DNA of 64,000 bases. Origin: Bacillota bacterium. GTDB lineage: Bacteria; Bacillota; Clostridia; Acetivibrionales; DTU013. Shown one piece after another: positions 44,910-53,704 of the stretch. Location of the stretch: NCBI GenBank assembly GCA_023412665.1, contig JAEZCA010000061.1, forward strand, positions 1 through 64,000. Direction: 5' to 3'. A model generated the notes under the pieces. It saw only the letters and a program-made list of their open reading frames with translations. It searched no databases and was not told where the DNA came from. Position 1 is the stretch's first letter. Every line of letters begins with the position of its first letter. The translations under genes and the position numbers were made by a program.

Positions 44910-45099
44910 CCGGTTGGCTTTATGAACTGCACTGGTGTTTAAGTTTAAGAGGCTGTAAATTCAGCCTTAGTATGAAAAATCAAACGTGCCTCGCCTGTGG
45001 GCCCGAGCTGCTCGAGCAGGACGATGATTTTTCCCTTATATGCTGGAATTAACAGCCTCTAAAAGCTTAAACAAAAGCTCCATTCATAAAACCAACCGG
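44910..45099 (+). repeat. MITE-like inverted-repeat element, copy 1
   Basis: A 190-base unit with terminal inverted repeats CCGGTTGGCTTTATGAA at the left and its complement at the right (TTCATAAAACCAACCGG, one mismatch). Sub-terminal GAGGCTGT/ACAGCCTC also pair, so the whole unit can fold into one long hairpin. The core holds TGAAAAATCAAACGTGCC and GATGATTTTTCC. It has no coding capacity. The same core recurs inverted in copy 2. Confidence 0.7.
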
Positions 45100-45125
45100 C
45101 ACAACGAACTGGTTTGTACAATTTA

Positions 45126-45142
45126 CCGGTTGGCTTTATGAA
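45126..45142 (+). repeat. Solo terminal repeat of the MITE-like element
   Basis: CCGGTTGGCTTTATGAA occurs alone between the two copies, without a matching right end nearby except that of copy 2. It suggests nested insertion or a deletion remnant. Confidence 0.55.
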
Positions 45143-45186
45143 ATGCACTAATTAATTAAGTAAAGGGTCTGCAAAATATTAATGTA

Positions 45187-45379
45187 GCGGTTGACTTTAT
45201 GAATAGCAACATGTGTTTATAACTCATAGAGCCTGTTAATCGGGCAAAGTGGAGGAAAAATCACCGTCCTGCCCGAGCGACTACGACCCATAGGCGAGGT
45301 ACGTTTGATTTTTCAGATCAAGGCTCGATTTACAGGCACTTGAGTTATAAACACCGGTGCAATTCATAAAGCCAACCGG
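45187..45379 (-). repeat. MITE-like inverted-repeat element, copy 2 (inverted)
   Basis: A 193-base unit in opposite orientation to copy 1. Its outer ends are GCGGTTGACTTTATGAA and TTCATAAAGCCAACCGG, with GTTTATAACTCA/TGAGTTATAAAC and GAGCCTGT/ACAGGC pairing inside. Read on the minus strand, its core repeats TGAAAAATCAAACGTACC and GGTGATTTTTCC of copy 1. It ends 46 bases upstream of the sugar-binding lipoprotein gene, so it forms part of that leader. Confidence 0.7.
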
Positions 45380-45425
45380 GACAGTGAACTGGGATAGAAC
45401 AATATGCTGTTTGGGAGATGAAGAA

Positions 45426-46421
45426 ATGAAAACAGGTAAGCTGATAATAGCCGCCCTAATTGCAGTTTTGCTTTGCAGCTGTGCAAAAGAAGCACAGCCT
45501 GCTGCGGATCCGGAAAAGGATAAGCCGATCGTGGTCGGGTTTTCGCAGGTCGGTGCGGAATCGGAGTGGCGGGTAGCCAACACTGAGAGCGTCAAGACTG
45601 CGCTAAGCGAAGTAAACGGATACGATCTGATATTCGAGGATGCACGCCAGGAGCAGGAAAACCAGATCAGGGCGATCCGGACATTTATTCAGCAGGACGT
45701 AGACTATATCGTGTTCTCTCCCAAAGTCAAAACGGGCTGGAAGACAGTCCTGCAGGAAGCAAAGGAAGCCGGCATACCTGTCATCATGATAGACCGTGAT
45801 ATCGAGGAGGAAGACAAAGAGCTTGTTACAGCATACATCGGCTCTGACTTCCGCAAAGAAGGAGAAAAAGCGGTCCGGTGGCTTGAGGATCTTATGGAAA
45901 TTCAGGGAAGAAGCTCAAAGCCTGTCCGGATCGTTCACATACAGGGAACGATGGGTTCGGCGGCGCAGATCGGACGGACTGCTGCGCTGGAGCAGGCAGT
46001 CGCACGAAATCCCAACTGGGAAATGATTGCCCAGGAATGCGGCGATTTTACGAGAGCAAAGGCTTATGAGGTCATGGATGCTATTTTGAAGAAGACGCAG
46101 GACATAGATGTCGTTTACTGTGAGAACGACGGCGAAGCGCTTGGTGCTATCGATGCCATGGAAGAGGCGGGTTTGAGATGCAACGCCGAGGATGGCGTGA
46201 TCGTCATCTCGTTTGACGCAACAAAGCTTGCCCTGAAGTACTGCCTGGAAGGGAAAATCGGACTGGATGTGGAATGCAACCCGCTGCAGGGGTCCTATAT
46301 CGATGATATAATCAGACAGCTGGAGCGCGGAGAGTCCATTGAGCAGGAAAAATATATCGATGAGACACAGTTTGACTGTTACACTATCACGCAGGAAATG
46401 ATTGACGGCAGGAAATACTGA
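45426..46421 (+). CDS. YtfQ-like furanose-binding lipoprotein (first copy)
   Basis: 331 residues; lipoprotein signal with Cys in LLCSCAKE (~19). The type I binding fold resembles YtfQ, the galactofuranose-binding protein (VGFSQVGAESEWRVAN, QENQIRAIRTFI, then VIMIDRDI). Start: ATG at 45426 with GGGAGATGA about nine bases upstream; the longer frame from 45357 runs into the repeat element. It lies directly after the two MITE-like elements and upstream of a second YtfQ-like protein. One of the two may serve the YesM kinase as a sensor and the other the importer. Confidence 0.87.
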   Translation: MKTGKLIIAALIAVLLCSCAKEAQPAADPEKDKPIVVGFSQVGAESEWRVANTESVKTALSEVNGYDLIFEDARQEQENQIRAIRTFIQQDVDYIVFSPKVKTGWKTVLQEAKEAGIPVIMIDRDIEEEDKELVTAYIGSDFRKEGEKAVRWLEDLMEIQGRSSKPVRIVHIQGTMGSAAQIGRTAALEQAVARNPNWEMIAQECGDFTRAKAYEVMDAILKKTQDIDVVYCENDGEALGAIDAMEEAGLRCNAEDGVIVISFDATKLALKYCLEGKIGLDVECNPLQGSYIDDIIRQLERGESIEQEKYIDETQFDCYTITQEMIDGRKY

Positions 46422-46583
46422 AGGTTGGTTTTTTTCGAACAGGTTTGAAATATTACGGTCGGCCCATGCTTTGCCGATGGTCTAAATCCCAATTGTAGGC
46501 AATCTTATCCAAACGGTTTATTTTCTTATGCGGTTCCTTCCTGAATATTGTTTTCCTTTTTTTCGATGTGATATAAGAATTGG

Positions 46584-46599
46584 TGAAGACATATCTTCA
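46584..46599. promoter_or_regulatory. 16-bp near-palindrome upstream of second binding-protein gene
   Basis: TGAAGACATATCTTCA is a palindrome with one mismatched pair, 31 bases upstream of the ATG at 46630. It is a possible operator in the 208-base gap that must also hold a promoter or processing site; nothing else stands out there. Confidence 0.35.
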
Positions 46600-46629
46600 T
46601 AATATATTGTATTTTGGGAGGGGCGAAGT

Positions 46630-47625
46630 ATGAAAAAATTCATCATTGTTTTTCTTGTAGCAGCACTCGTACTTGGACTATGTGCATGCGGTACACAGGC
46701 ACCGTCGTCGTCAAACGAAGGCAAGGGATCGTCCAAACTGATAACCGTTGGTTTTGCGCAGTGTAAAGCAGATGAGTCCGACTGGCGTAAGGCAAACACA
46801 AAGTCAGTGCAGGAAGCTCTCAGCGAGGCAAACGGCTTCAAATTGATCCTTGCTGACTCCAACAATGACGCTGCCAAGCAGGTATCCGATGTTCAGGGCT
46901 TCATCGACCAGGAAGTAGACTACATAATTATCGCAGCTGTCAATGCTGACGGTTGGGATACTGTTCTTGCAAACGCTAAGAAAGCCAACATACCCGTTAT
47001 ACTTATGGACCGTACCATAAATGCCAGTGAAGATCTGTACACTTGCTGGCTAGGCGGCGGTTTCTACGAGGAAGGTGTAAAGGCTACCGATTGGATCGCA
47101 ACCAGATTTTCCAAGGATCAGCAGGTCAACATTGTCAATCTCCAGGGACAGCTGGGTGCGTCTGCTCAGGTAGGACGCAGCAAGGCTCTTGAAGATGCTA
47201 TAGGAAAAAACAGCAACTGGAAGCTCCTGGCACAGCAAACAGGTGAATGGAGCACTGACAAGGCAAAAGAAATCATGGCTTCATGGATCAAACAGTATGG
47301 CGACGATATAAGCTGTGTATATGCAGAGAATGACAATATGGCAGATGGTGCCATTCAGGCCCTTGAAGAGGCCGGTAAGAAGGTCGGCGGAAAAGACGGT
47401 ATAGCAATTATTTCTTTCGACGCTAACAGGGCTTATCTCCAGATGACACTAGAAGGCAAGATCAATTGTAATGTTGAATGTAATCCTTTACTTGGACCTG
47501 GTGTTGCTGCGATCATCAAGAAGATCGATGGCGGAGGAACTCCTAACAAGAAAGAGTCTGTAGAAGAGACAGCATTCTATTATGACACCATTACTCAGGA
47601 GATCATTGATGCTCGTCCGTATTAA
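46630..47625 (+). CDS. ytfQ: YtfQ-like furanose-binding lipoprotein (second copy)
   Basis: 331 residues, lipobox Cys in GLCACGTQ (~20), and binding fold VGFAQCKADESDWRKAN ... VILMDRTI. It is paralogous to the preceding protein along its whole length but clearly diverged. As the copy immediately upstream of the ATPase and two permeases it is the likely transport partner. Start at 46630 follows GGGAGGGG. It is followed by a strong hairpin, consistent with high expression of the binding protein. Ligand by family: galactofuranose, arabinofuranose or short oligosaccharides. Confidence 0.88.
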   Translation: MKKFIIVFLVAALVLGLCACGTQAPSSSNEGKGSSKLITVGFAQCKADESDWRKANTKSVQEALSEANGFKLILADSNNDAAKQVSDVQGFIDQEVDYIIIAAVNADGWDTVLANAKKANIPVILMDRTINASEDLYTCWLGGGFYEEGVKATDWIATRFSKDQQVNIVNLQGQLGASAQVGRSKALEDAIGKNSNWKLLAQQTGEWSTDKAKEIMASWIKQYGDDISCVYAENDNMADGAIQALEEAGKKVGGKDGIAIISFDANRAYLQMTLEGKINCNVECNPLLGPGVAAIIKKIDGGGTPNKKESVEETAFYYDTITQEIIDARPY

Positions 47626-47673
47626 TAGGCAGCAGACCAAACAAATGGTATTTCCAGTGTAAGTTGGAATCCG

Positions 47674-47717
47674 ATATTCGGTTCGGGGGGATTTACGGTT
47701 CCCCTCGAACCGAATAT
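47674..47717 (+). terminator. Long hairpin between binding-protein and ATPase genes
   Basis: ATATTCGGTTCG pairs with CGAACCGAATAT and inside it GGGGA with TCCCC; a single-base bulge is the only defect. No T-run follows, so it probably stabilises the upstream transcript or attenuates read-through, rather than ending it. Confidence 0.65.
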
Positions 47718-47821
47718 GTAATTATGCCGGTATGGAACAAAATTCCGTATTTGCTGAAAATTTGTCTCGTAAAAGCATGATACTTTAAAACGAGGCAGTT
47801 AGATTAAGGTGGGCTTGCTCT

Positions 47822-49408
47822 ATGAGTACAGTAAAGCATGAACAAAATAGCCCGGACTGCATGGGCGAACAGCGGAGTGGCAGCGGAACGGCCAGCCCCT
47901 CTCTGACGATGAGCGGTATCGGAAAGTCTTTTCCCGGTGTCCGTGCACTCAACAATGTTGATTTCAAGCTTCGCCACGGTGAGATACATGCACTGATGGG
48001 AGAGAACGGCGCCGGAAAATCAACGCTTGTAAAGGTGCTGACCGGAGTTTACCTCATGGATGAAGGCAGTGTCAGACTGGATGGAAATCCCATCACGATC
48101 CGTTCGACACAGGATGCGCAGAAGCATGGGATAAGCACCGTATACCAGGAGGTGAACCTGTGCTGGAATCTCACTGTCGCTGAAAATCTCTTCCTTGGGC
48201 GTGAACCGCGTACAATGGGTTTGATCGACTGGAAGCAAATGAACCGTAAAGCTGCGGAATTATTACAGGAACTCAATATCTCAGCAGATCCGGCGGCACA
48301 GCTGGACAGCTACTCCATTGCAATCCAGCAGATGATCGCGATTGCACGTGCTGTTAATACGAAATGTAAGTATCTGGTTCTCGATGAGCCTACCTCGTCC
48401 CTTGATGCCGACGAGGTAAAAAAGCTGTTTACGCTTATGAGGCAGCTCAAAAATAACGGCGTGGGCATTATTTTTATCACCCACTTTCTCGAGCAGGTCT
48501 ATGAGATTTGCGACCGCATAACGGTGCTCAGAAACGGTGAGCTTGTCGGGGAATATGAAGTGGAAAACCTGCCGCGGCTTGAGCTTGTTACAAAGATGAT
48601 GGGCAAAGAGATCGAAAACCTATCAAGCCTCAATGTCAACAAAGACGAATCGAGGTTTGACGGGGAGAAACCAATTATAGAAGCCTGTGAACTGTCAAGC
48701 GGTATTTCCAGAGTTGCACCTTTCAGTCTTAAAATGTATAAAGGCGAGGTCGTGGGCTTTAGCGGCCTGCTGGGTTCCGGCAGGAGCGAGCTGGTGCGGG
48801 CGGTATACGGCGCTGACAAGGCTGTCCAGGGACAACTTTTCATAAAGGGGAAAAGAGCAAGGATAAAGAAGCCTTTGGACGCAATGAAGCATGGGATGGC
48901 CTACCTGCCGGAAGACAGAAAGGCCGAGGGCATTTTTGCAGATCTTTCGGTGAGGGAAAATATTATCATTGCCCTCCAGGCAAAGCATGGAATGTTAAAA
49001 CGTTTGACCCGGAGAGAAATGGAAAAATATGCAGACGAGTATATAGAGCTGCTCAATATAAAGACTCCGGGCAGAGAAACGCCAATCAGGAGTCTTTCCG
49101 GAGGCAATCAGCAAAAGGTCATTCTGGCGCGCTGGCTGCTTACCAATCCGGAGTTCATGATATTGGACGAACCTACCCGCGGGATCGATGTCGGAACGAA
49201 GACAGAAATACAAAAACTTATTTTAAAGCTTGCGGGTGAAGGCAAGAGCGTTGCTTTCATTTCCTCAGAGCTGGATGAAATGCTCAGGACTTGCTCAAGA
49301 ATGGTAGTCATGCGAGACCGGCTCAAAGTAGGAGAACTGACCCGGGAGAAGTTGAATCAGAGTACAATAATGCGGACTATAGCAGGGAGGGAGGATGACA
49401 ATGAGTAA
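47822..49408 (+). CDS. ytfR: YtfR-like sugar ABC importer, duplicated ATPase
   Basis: 528 residues, two ABC domains. Walker A GENGAGKST and Walker B LVLDEPTSSLD in the first; degenerate Walker A GLLGSGRSEL, signature LSGGNQQKV and Walker B ILDEPTRGID in the second. The CUT2 layout together with two separate permease genes defines the YtfQRT-YjfF group. The N-terminus carries a ~25-residue polar extension before MSGIGKSFPG; an internal ATG at 47909 is an alternative start. It overlaps the first permease gene by eight bases. Confidence 0.92.
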   Translation: MSTVKHEQNSPDCMGEQRSGSGTASPSLTMSGIGKSFPGVRALNNVDFKLRHGEIHALMGENGAGKSTLVKVLTGVYLMDEGSVRLDGNPITIRSTQDAQKHGISTVYQEVNLCWNLTVAENLFLGREPRTMGLIDWKQMNRKAAELLQELNISADPAAQLDSYSIAIQQMIAIARAVNTKCKYLVLDEPTSSLDADEVKKLFTLMRQLKNNGVGIIFITHFLEQVYEICDRITVLRNGELVGEYEVENLPRLELVTKMMGKEIENLSSLNVNKDESRFDGEKPIIEACELSSGISRVAPFSLKMYKGEVVGFSGLLGSGRSELVRAVYGADKAVQGQLFIKGKRARIKKPLDAMKHGMAYLPEDRKAEGIFADLSVRENIIIALQAKHGMLKRLTRREMEKYADEYIELLNIKTPGRETPIRSLSGGNQQKVILARWLLTNPEFMILDEPTRGIDVGTKTEIQKLILKLAGEGKSVAFISSELDEMLRTCSRMVVMRDRLKVGELTREKLNQSTIMRTIAGREDDNE

Positions 49409-50462
49409 TTTGAAATCACTTGCAAAGAGTCTGCTGCATAGTCGGTTAACATTCTCATTGGTGATTTTGCTTATCGTGGTGGTGCAAAACATAATCACTA
49501 CACCGACATTTTTTAATATTTCAATCACCAACGGTTTGATTACCGGTTATATACCCGATATTCTTGATGAGGCCAGCTTACTTGTTATTGTAACAATGGG
49601 AATGACATTAGTCATAGCTGCAACCGGAGGCGTGGACATCAGCGTCGGCCCCATTATGGCGATTGCAGCAAGCTTCTGCGGCCTGTTGCTCAATGGCGCG
49701 GAATACAGAACGGATGTATTTCACAGCCCATACCTGGTGGCGCTGCTTGTCGGGCTGCTTGGCGGAGCGCTGTGTGGTGCGTTTAATGGTTTTTTGGTGT
49801 CAGGCTTAAAAATCCAGCCGATGATCGCCACTCTGATCCTGTTTACTGCCGGGCGTTCAATAGCAAAACAGATCACACATGGACAGACCATTTATATTAT
49901 GAATCCGGTGTTTAAATGGCTGGGGGTCCAAATACCCGGCGTACCAATAAGAACAACCATTATTGTATCCATTGTGATAGTCATAATCGTTGTGTTGCTC
50001 ACAAAACTGACAAGTTTGGGCCTTTATGTCCAGAGTGTAGGGATAAATGGTTCGTCATCCCGTCTTGTGGGGCTCAATTCCCGCGCCATCAAGTTTATGG
50101 CATTTGTTATTTGCGGAATATTGGCCGGAGCAGCTGGGCTTGTTGGATCCAGCAGCCTGGGAAGCGTAAATTCCGGAGAGCTGGGCCTGAGCTTGGAGAT
50201 GGATGCCATATTGGCGGTGGCCTTGGGCGGCAACATGCTGGGTGGAGGCAAATTCAGCATAGCGGGCTCTGTGATCGGGGCATATACCATACAGGCTATA
50301 ACTACGACATTATATGCAATGAATGTACGTGCAGATCAATTGAATGTATTTAAGGCGGCTATCATTATTGTTATCATTGTTGCCAGCAGTGATGTGTTCA
50401 AGGAAAAAATCAAGAAACTGACACTTAAGGTATTCAGCAAAAATGTGTCTGTTGGAGGTTAA
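49401..50462 (+). CDS. ytfT: YtfT-like sugar ABC permease
   Basis: 353-residue polytopic CUT2 permease (TGGVDISVGPIMAIAAS loop; GINGSSSRLVGLNSR coupling region). Start at ATG 49401, six bases after GGGAGG; the in-frame ATG at 49395 abuts the SD. Forms a heterodimeric channel with the next gene product, as in YtfT-YjfF. The next gene starts five bases after its stop. Confidence 0.9.
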   Translation: MSNLKSLAKSLLHSRLTFSLVILLIVVVQNIITTPTFFNISITNGLITGYIPDILDEASLLVIVTMGMTLVIAATGGVDISVGPIMAIAASFCGLLLNGAEYRTDVFHSPYLVALLVGLLGGALCGAFNGFLVSGLKIQPMIATLILFTAGRSIAKQITHGQTIYIMNPVFKWLGVQIPGVPIRTTIIVSIVIVIIVVLLTKLTSLGLYVQSVGINGSSSRLVGLNSRAIKFMAFVICGILAGAAGLVGSSSLGSVNSGELGLSLEMDAILAVALGGNMLGGGKFSIAGSVIGAYTIQAITTTLYAMNVRADQLNVFKAAIIIVIIVASSDVFKEKIKKLTLKVFSKNVSVGG

Positions 50463-50466
50463 CGCA

Positions 50467-51594
50467 ATGAATGACAGTAAGAGTATTACCAGGTTAAATA
50501 CGCAGTCTTCTAAAAAACGCAAAAGTCTGAGCAACACAGGAGTGCTACTTTTAATTACGATTTCACTTTTTGTCCTTCTATATGTTGTCTCATTATTTTT
50601 GTTTGCTGACAGTAATTTTGCGAAATACTCAGTATTTTTCAACTTTTTTAACAACAAAGCCTATCTGCTGATGCTTGCTCTGGGATTGACCACCGTTATG
50701 ATAACCGGCAGCATAGACATCTCTGTTGGTGGCGTTACGGGACTTGTGAGTATGGTTATAGCCGCTATGCTGATGGATGGCGGGGTAAATGCGGTGTGGA
50801 CGATCCCGGTGGCGCTGGGCATAGGTCTGGCGTTTGGCATAGTACAGGGCTTTCTGGTATCTTATCTGGAGATCCAGCCATTTATAGTAACGCTGTCAGG
50901 CATGTTTTTTGCACGCGGCATGATAAGTGTGATCAACACTCAATCTGTGCCGATAACAGACCAAATGTTCATGAGTTGGTCCAGCGCAAAGGTGTATATC
51001 CCTTTTTTGTTCAATGAGCGCAAGAACGGCACACGTGACATTGCATATCTCACTCCGGCAGCTATTGCGGCCATTGTTGTTTTGATAATCATGATCATAG
51101 TCTTAAAGAAAACGAAGTTCGGACGCTCTTTGTATGCTATCGGAGGCAACACACAAAGCGCACTTTTAATGGGTATAAACGTCAGAAGGACAAAGTTCAT
51201 GGCCCATGTGCTCTGTGGCCTGCTGGCCGGTATCGGAGGCCTTCTCTACACACTTTTTGCTCCATCCGGCAATCCAGGGAACGGGTATGGTTATGAAATC
51301 GATGCTATTTCGTCCAGCGTAATAGGCGGTGCTATGCTAACCGGCGGAATAGGGCTTCCTATAGGCACACTTTTCGGTGTGCTGATCAATGCGCTTATTG
51401 AGCGCGTAGTACCGCTTCTTGGCATAGTTGAAGCATCCTGGCCAAGAATTATCACCTCGGCCTTTCTATTTGCATTCATAGTTCTTCAGAGCGTGTTGGC
51501 CAGCGCCGGCGCAAAAGGCGGCTTTAAGCTGCTGCTGCCGGAATGGCTGAGATTCAGTGGCGCCAATAAACATAAAGAAGACTTAAAATCATAG
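50467..51594 (+). CDS. yjfF: YjfF-like sugar ABC permease
   Basis: 375-residue polytopic CUT2 permease (GSIDISVGGVTGLVS; AIGGNTQSALLMGINVRR coupling region). An N-terminal ~30-residue basic cytoplasmic tail precedes the first helix. Start: ATG at 50467 with GGAGGT eight bases upstream. Completes the importer with two binding proteins, one ATPase and two permeases. No clear terminator follows; the convergent AraC gene ends at 51688. Confidence 0.9.
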   Translation: MNDSKSITRLNTQSSKKRKSLSNTGVLLLITISLFVLLYVVSLFLFADSNFAKYSVFFNFFNNKAYLLMLALGLTTVMITGSIDISVGGVTGLVSMVIAAMLMDGGVNAVWTIPVALGIGLAFGIVQGFLVSYLEIQPFIVTLSGMFFARGMISVINTQSVPITDQMFMSWSSAKVYIPFLFNERKNGTRDIAYLTPAAIAAIVVLIIMIIVLKKTKFGRSLYAIGGNTQSALLMGINVRRTKFMAHVLCGLLAGIGGLLYTLFAPSGNPGNGYGYEIDAISSSVIGGAMLTGGIGLPIGTLFGVLINALIERVVPLLGIVEASWPRIITSAFLFAFIVLQSVLASAGAKGGFKLLLPEWLRFSGANKHKEDLKS

Positions 51595-51687
51595 CAGACA
51601 CAGTTATGGAAAGAGCATCGAGAGTATCCGAATTGATGAATGAGACGAAGCAAAGCTCTGAAAGCATTGCAGTAAGTGCTGCCAGGT

Positions 51688-52446
51688 TTAAGGTGTAATG
51701 TGTAGTGCAATTTCGGTTTTCCTGAAATAATGTGTCCGGTATCCAAGTGGTGTCATGCCGGTATGCTTGTGAAAGATTTCCGTAAAATAGCTTTGGCTTG
51801 GGAATGCCAATATGGAGGATATCCGTGAGGGACTGTAGTCAGAGTAGACAAGCATATTTTTTGCGGTCTCGATTTTTTTGAACCGGATATACTCGCTGAT
51901 GGATACCCCGGCTTCTTTTTTGAATAGCCGGGAGAGATACGAAGGATCCAAACCCACATAATCGGCAAGGTATGACGCAGTTATACGTGTGTGCAAATGA
52001 TCATGAATATAGTCGATGCAGTTTGCCACATGTTTGGAGCATATTTTTTCTTTTCGGAGATTTTTCATTCTTTTTGCATAGTCAAGGCACATGATCCGAT
52101 GTAAATCAGCCACATCCTGCGGCGTTTTGCACATGTCGGCCTTCTGTATGTAAAAATCACTTAAGCTGAAGGCCACTGACACCTCCATGCCGCCTTCGAT
52201 ACAGTATCTTGCCACCAATGCGGCGGTAATAACGAAGTGATATTTCACATTGCGAAGCGGATCCTCTGACAGAGTCCCAAGACCTGGTTTATCAAGCAGA
52301 GATTGGCGGCACAATTCCAGCGTTTTTTTAGTGTCTCCCGATTTGATGACAGAATAAAACTCCAGCTCCGGGTTATAGGGTGCTCGCAGGATATTGCTTT
52401 CGCGCTGGACAAATTCTTTATAAAACAGCTCCCGATCAATATTCAT
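51688..52446 (-). CDS. AraC-family transcription regulator
   Basis: 252 residues. The N-terminal ~150 residues have no recognised fold. The C-terminal AraC double HTH covers ~150-245 (LDPSYLSRLFKK; FPSQSYFTEIFHKHTG). Start preferred at ATG 52446, with GGAG nine bases upstream; the ATG at 52461 has no SD. It is divergent from the GH5-GH16 gene pair with 214 bases between, making it their likely regulator. Confidence 0.87.
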   Translation of the reverse strand: MNIDRELFYKEFVQRESNILRAPYNPELEFYSVIKSGDTKKTLELCRQSLLDKPGLGTLSEDPLRNVKYHFVITAALVARYCIEGGMEVSVAFSLSDFYIQKADMCKTPQDVADLHRIMCLDYAKRMKNLRKEKICSKHVANCIDYIHDHLHTRITASYLADYVGLDPSYLSRLFKKEAGVSISEYIRFKKIETAKNMLVYSDYSPSRISSILAFPSQSYFTEIFHKHTGMTPLGYRTHYFRKTEIALHITP

Positions 52447-52660
52447 AGTAAATAACTCCATAACTCGATTTGGGATTTTCCATCGAACATCAAGTACTTA
52501 CACTATATCATAAAAAAGATAAAAAAGTAAAAATAACGATATATTTATATATGGCTATATGGCAGAATATATTGTGGCAAATATTAGTTGGTAGAAAGAA
52601 TAGATAACAGAAATGTTAGTAACACAAAACACATTCCCAATGAGAAAAAGGAGACTAACA

Positions 52661-53683
52661 ATGAGACTTAAAAGAGGAATCAATCTTGGCGGTTATTTGT
52701 CACAGTGCATCCATAGTCAGGAGCATTACCAGAGTTTTATCAAAGAGGATGATATAAGGCAGATAAGGGAATGGGGCTTTGACCATATCCGCCTGCCGAT
52801 CGATTACAATGTGCTGGAGACTGAAGCTGGTGCAATAAAGCCTGAAGGTTATGGATATGTAAGCAATGTGATTTCATGGTGCAAAAAATACAGTTTGGAT
52901 GCGGTGTTAGATCTTCATAAGGCATACGGCTATGACTTTAACGATGCGGGCAATCTGGAAAAGAATAACCTTTTTACAAATGAGGAGCTGAAACAGCGGT
53001 TCATCAAGCTGTGGATAAACCTGGCATATGAATATGGGAAGTACGATAATGTGGCATTTGAGCTGTTGAATGAGGTTGTTGAAGAAGAGAATGCCGAACT
53101 ATGGAATGAGCTTATACGAAGAACTGTACCTGTAATCCGCGGTATCACTAAGGAAACTCCGATTATATACGGGGGCATACAGTGGAATAGTGCCGGTACG
53201 CTTAAGTATCTGGAGGTTCCCGAGGATGATAACATAATATTTACCTTCCATTTCTATGAGCCTTTGCTTTTTACTCATCAAAGGGCATACTGGGTAGAAA
53301 ATCTGAATAGGGAAATGGAAATAAATTATCCCGAGGCGATGGAAAATTACAGGACTCAGTCGATTGCTCTCGGATACCAGGGGGGAGCTGTTGTCACTGC
53401 GAAATCGGAAATTATGGGACCCGAGTTTATTCGGGAAATGATAAACGAAGCAGTAAAGGCTGCAGAAAATGCTGGGGTTGAACTCTACTGCGGTGAATTT
53501 GGAGTGATCGATCAGGCACCTGTTGAAAGCACACTCAGGTGGTTTGAGGATGTGAACCAGATATTCAGGGAATATGACATTGGTTATGCAGTCTGGACAT
53601 ACAAGGAAAAGGATTTTGGTTTAGTTGACAGTCACTACGACAACATCAGAAATGACTTAATAGCATTATGGAATGGGAAATGA
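52661..53683 (+). CDS. Cytoplasmic GH5 glycosidase
   Basis: 340 residues, GH5 TIM barrel: GINLGGYLSQ start, HIRLPIDYN, acid/base Glu138 in ELLNEV, and nucleophile Glu279 in CGEFGVID. There is no signal peptide or lipobox, so the enzyme should act in the cytoplasm on imported oligosaccharides; most GH5 cellulases are secreted. Start: ATG at 52661 with AAAAGGAG seven bases upstream; the upstream in-frame extension (52613) has no SD. The GH16 lipoprotein gene follows 21 bases later, suggesting a beta-glucan pathway, outside cleavage by GH16 and inside by GH5. Confidence 0.9.
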   Translation: MRLKRGINLGGYLSQCIHSQEHYQSFIKEDDIRQIREWGFDHIRLPIDYNVLETEAGAIKPEGYGYVSNVISWCKKYSLDAVLDLHKAYGYDFNDAGNLEKNNLFTNEELKQRFIKLWINLAYEYGKYDNVAFELLNEVVEEENAELWNELIRRTVPVIRGITKETPIIYGGIQWNSAGTLKYLEVPEDDNIIFTFHFYEPLLFTHQRAYWVENLNREMEINYPEAMENYRTQSIALGYQGGAVVTAKSEIMGPEFIREMINEAVKAAENAGVELYCGEFGVIDQAPVESTLRWFEDVNQIFREYDIGYAVWTYKEKDFGLVDSHYDNIRNDLIALWNGK

Positions 53684-53704
53684 AATTTTGAGGGGGAATG
53701 AGAA

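Noticed and set aside
44896..45425. A riboswitch or tRNA in the kinase to binding-protein spacer
   Set aside because: The structure is explained by two inverted copies of one repeat element with shared ends; no aptamer or cloverleaf pattern.
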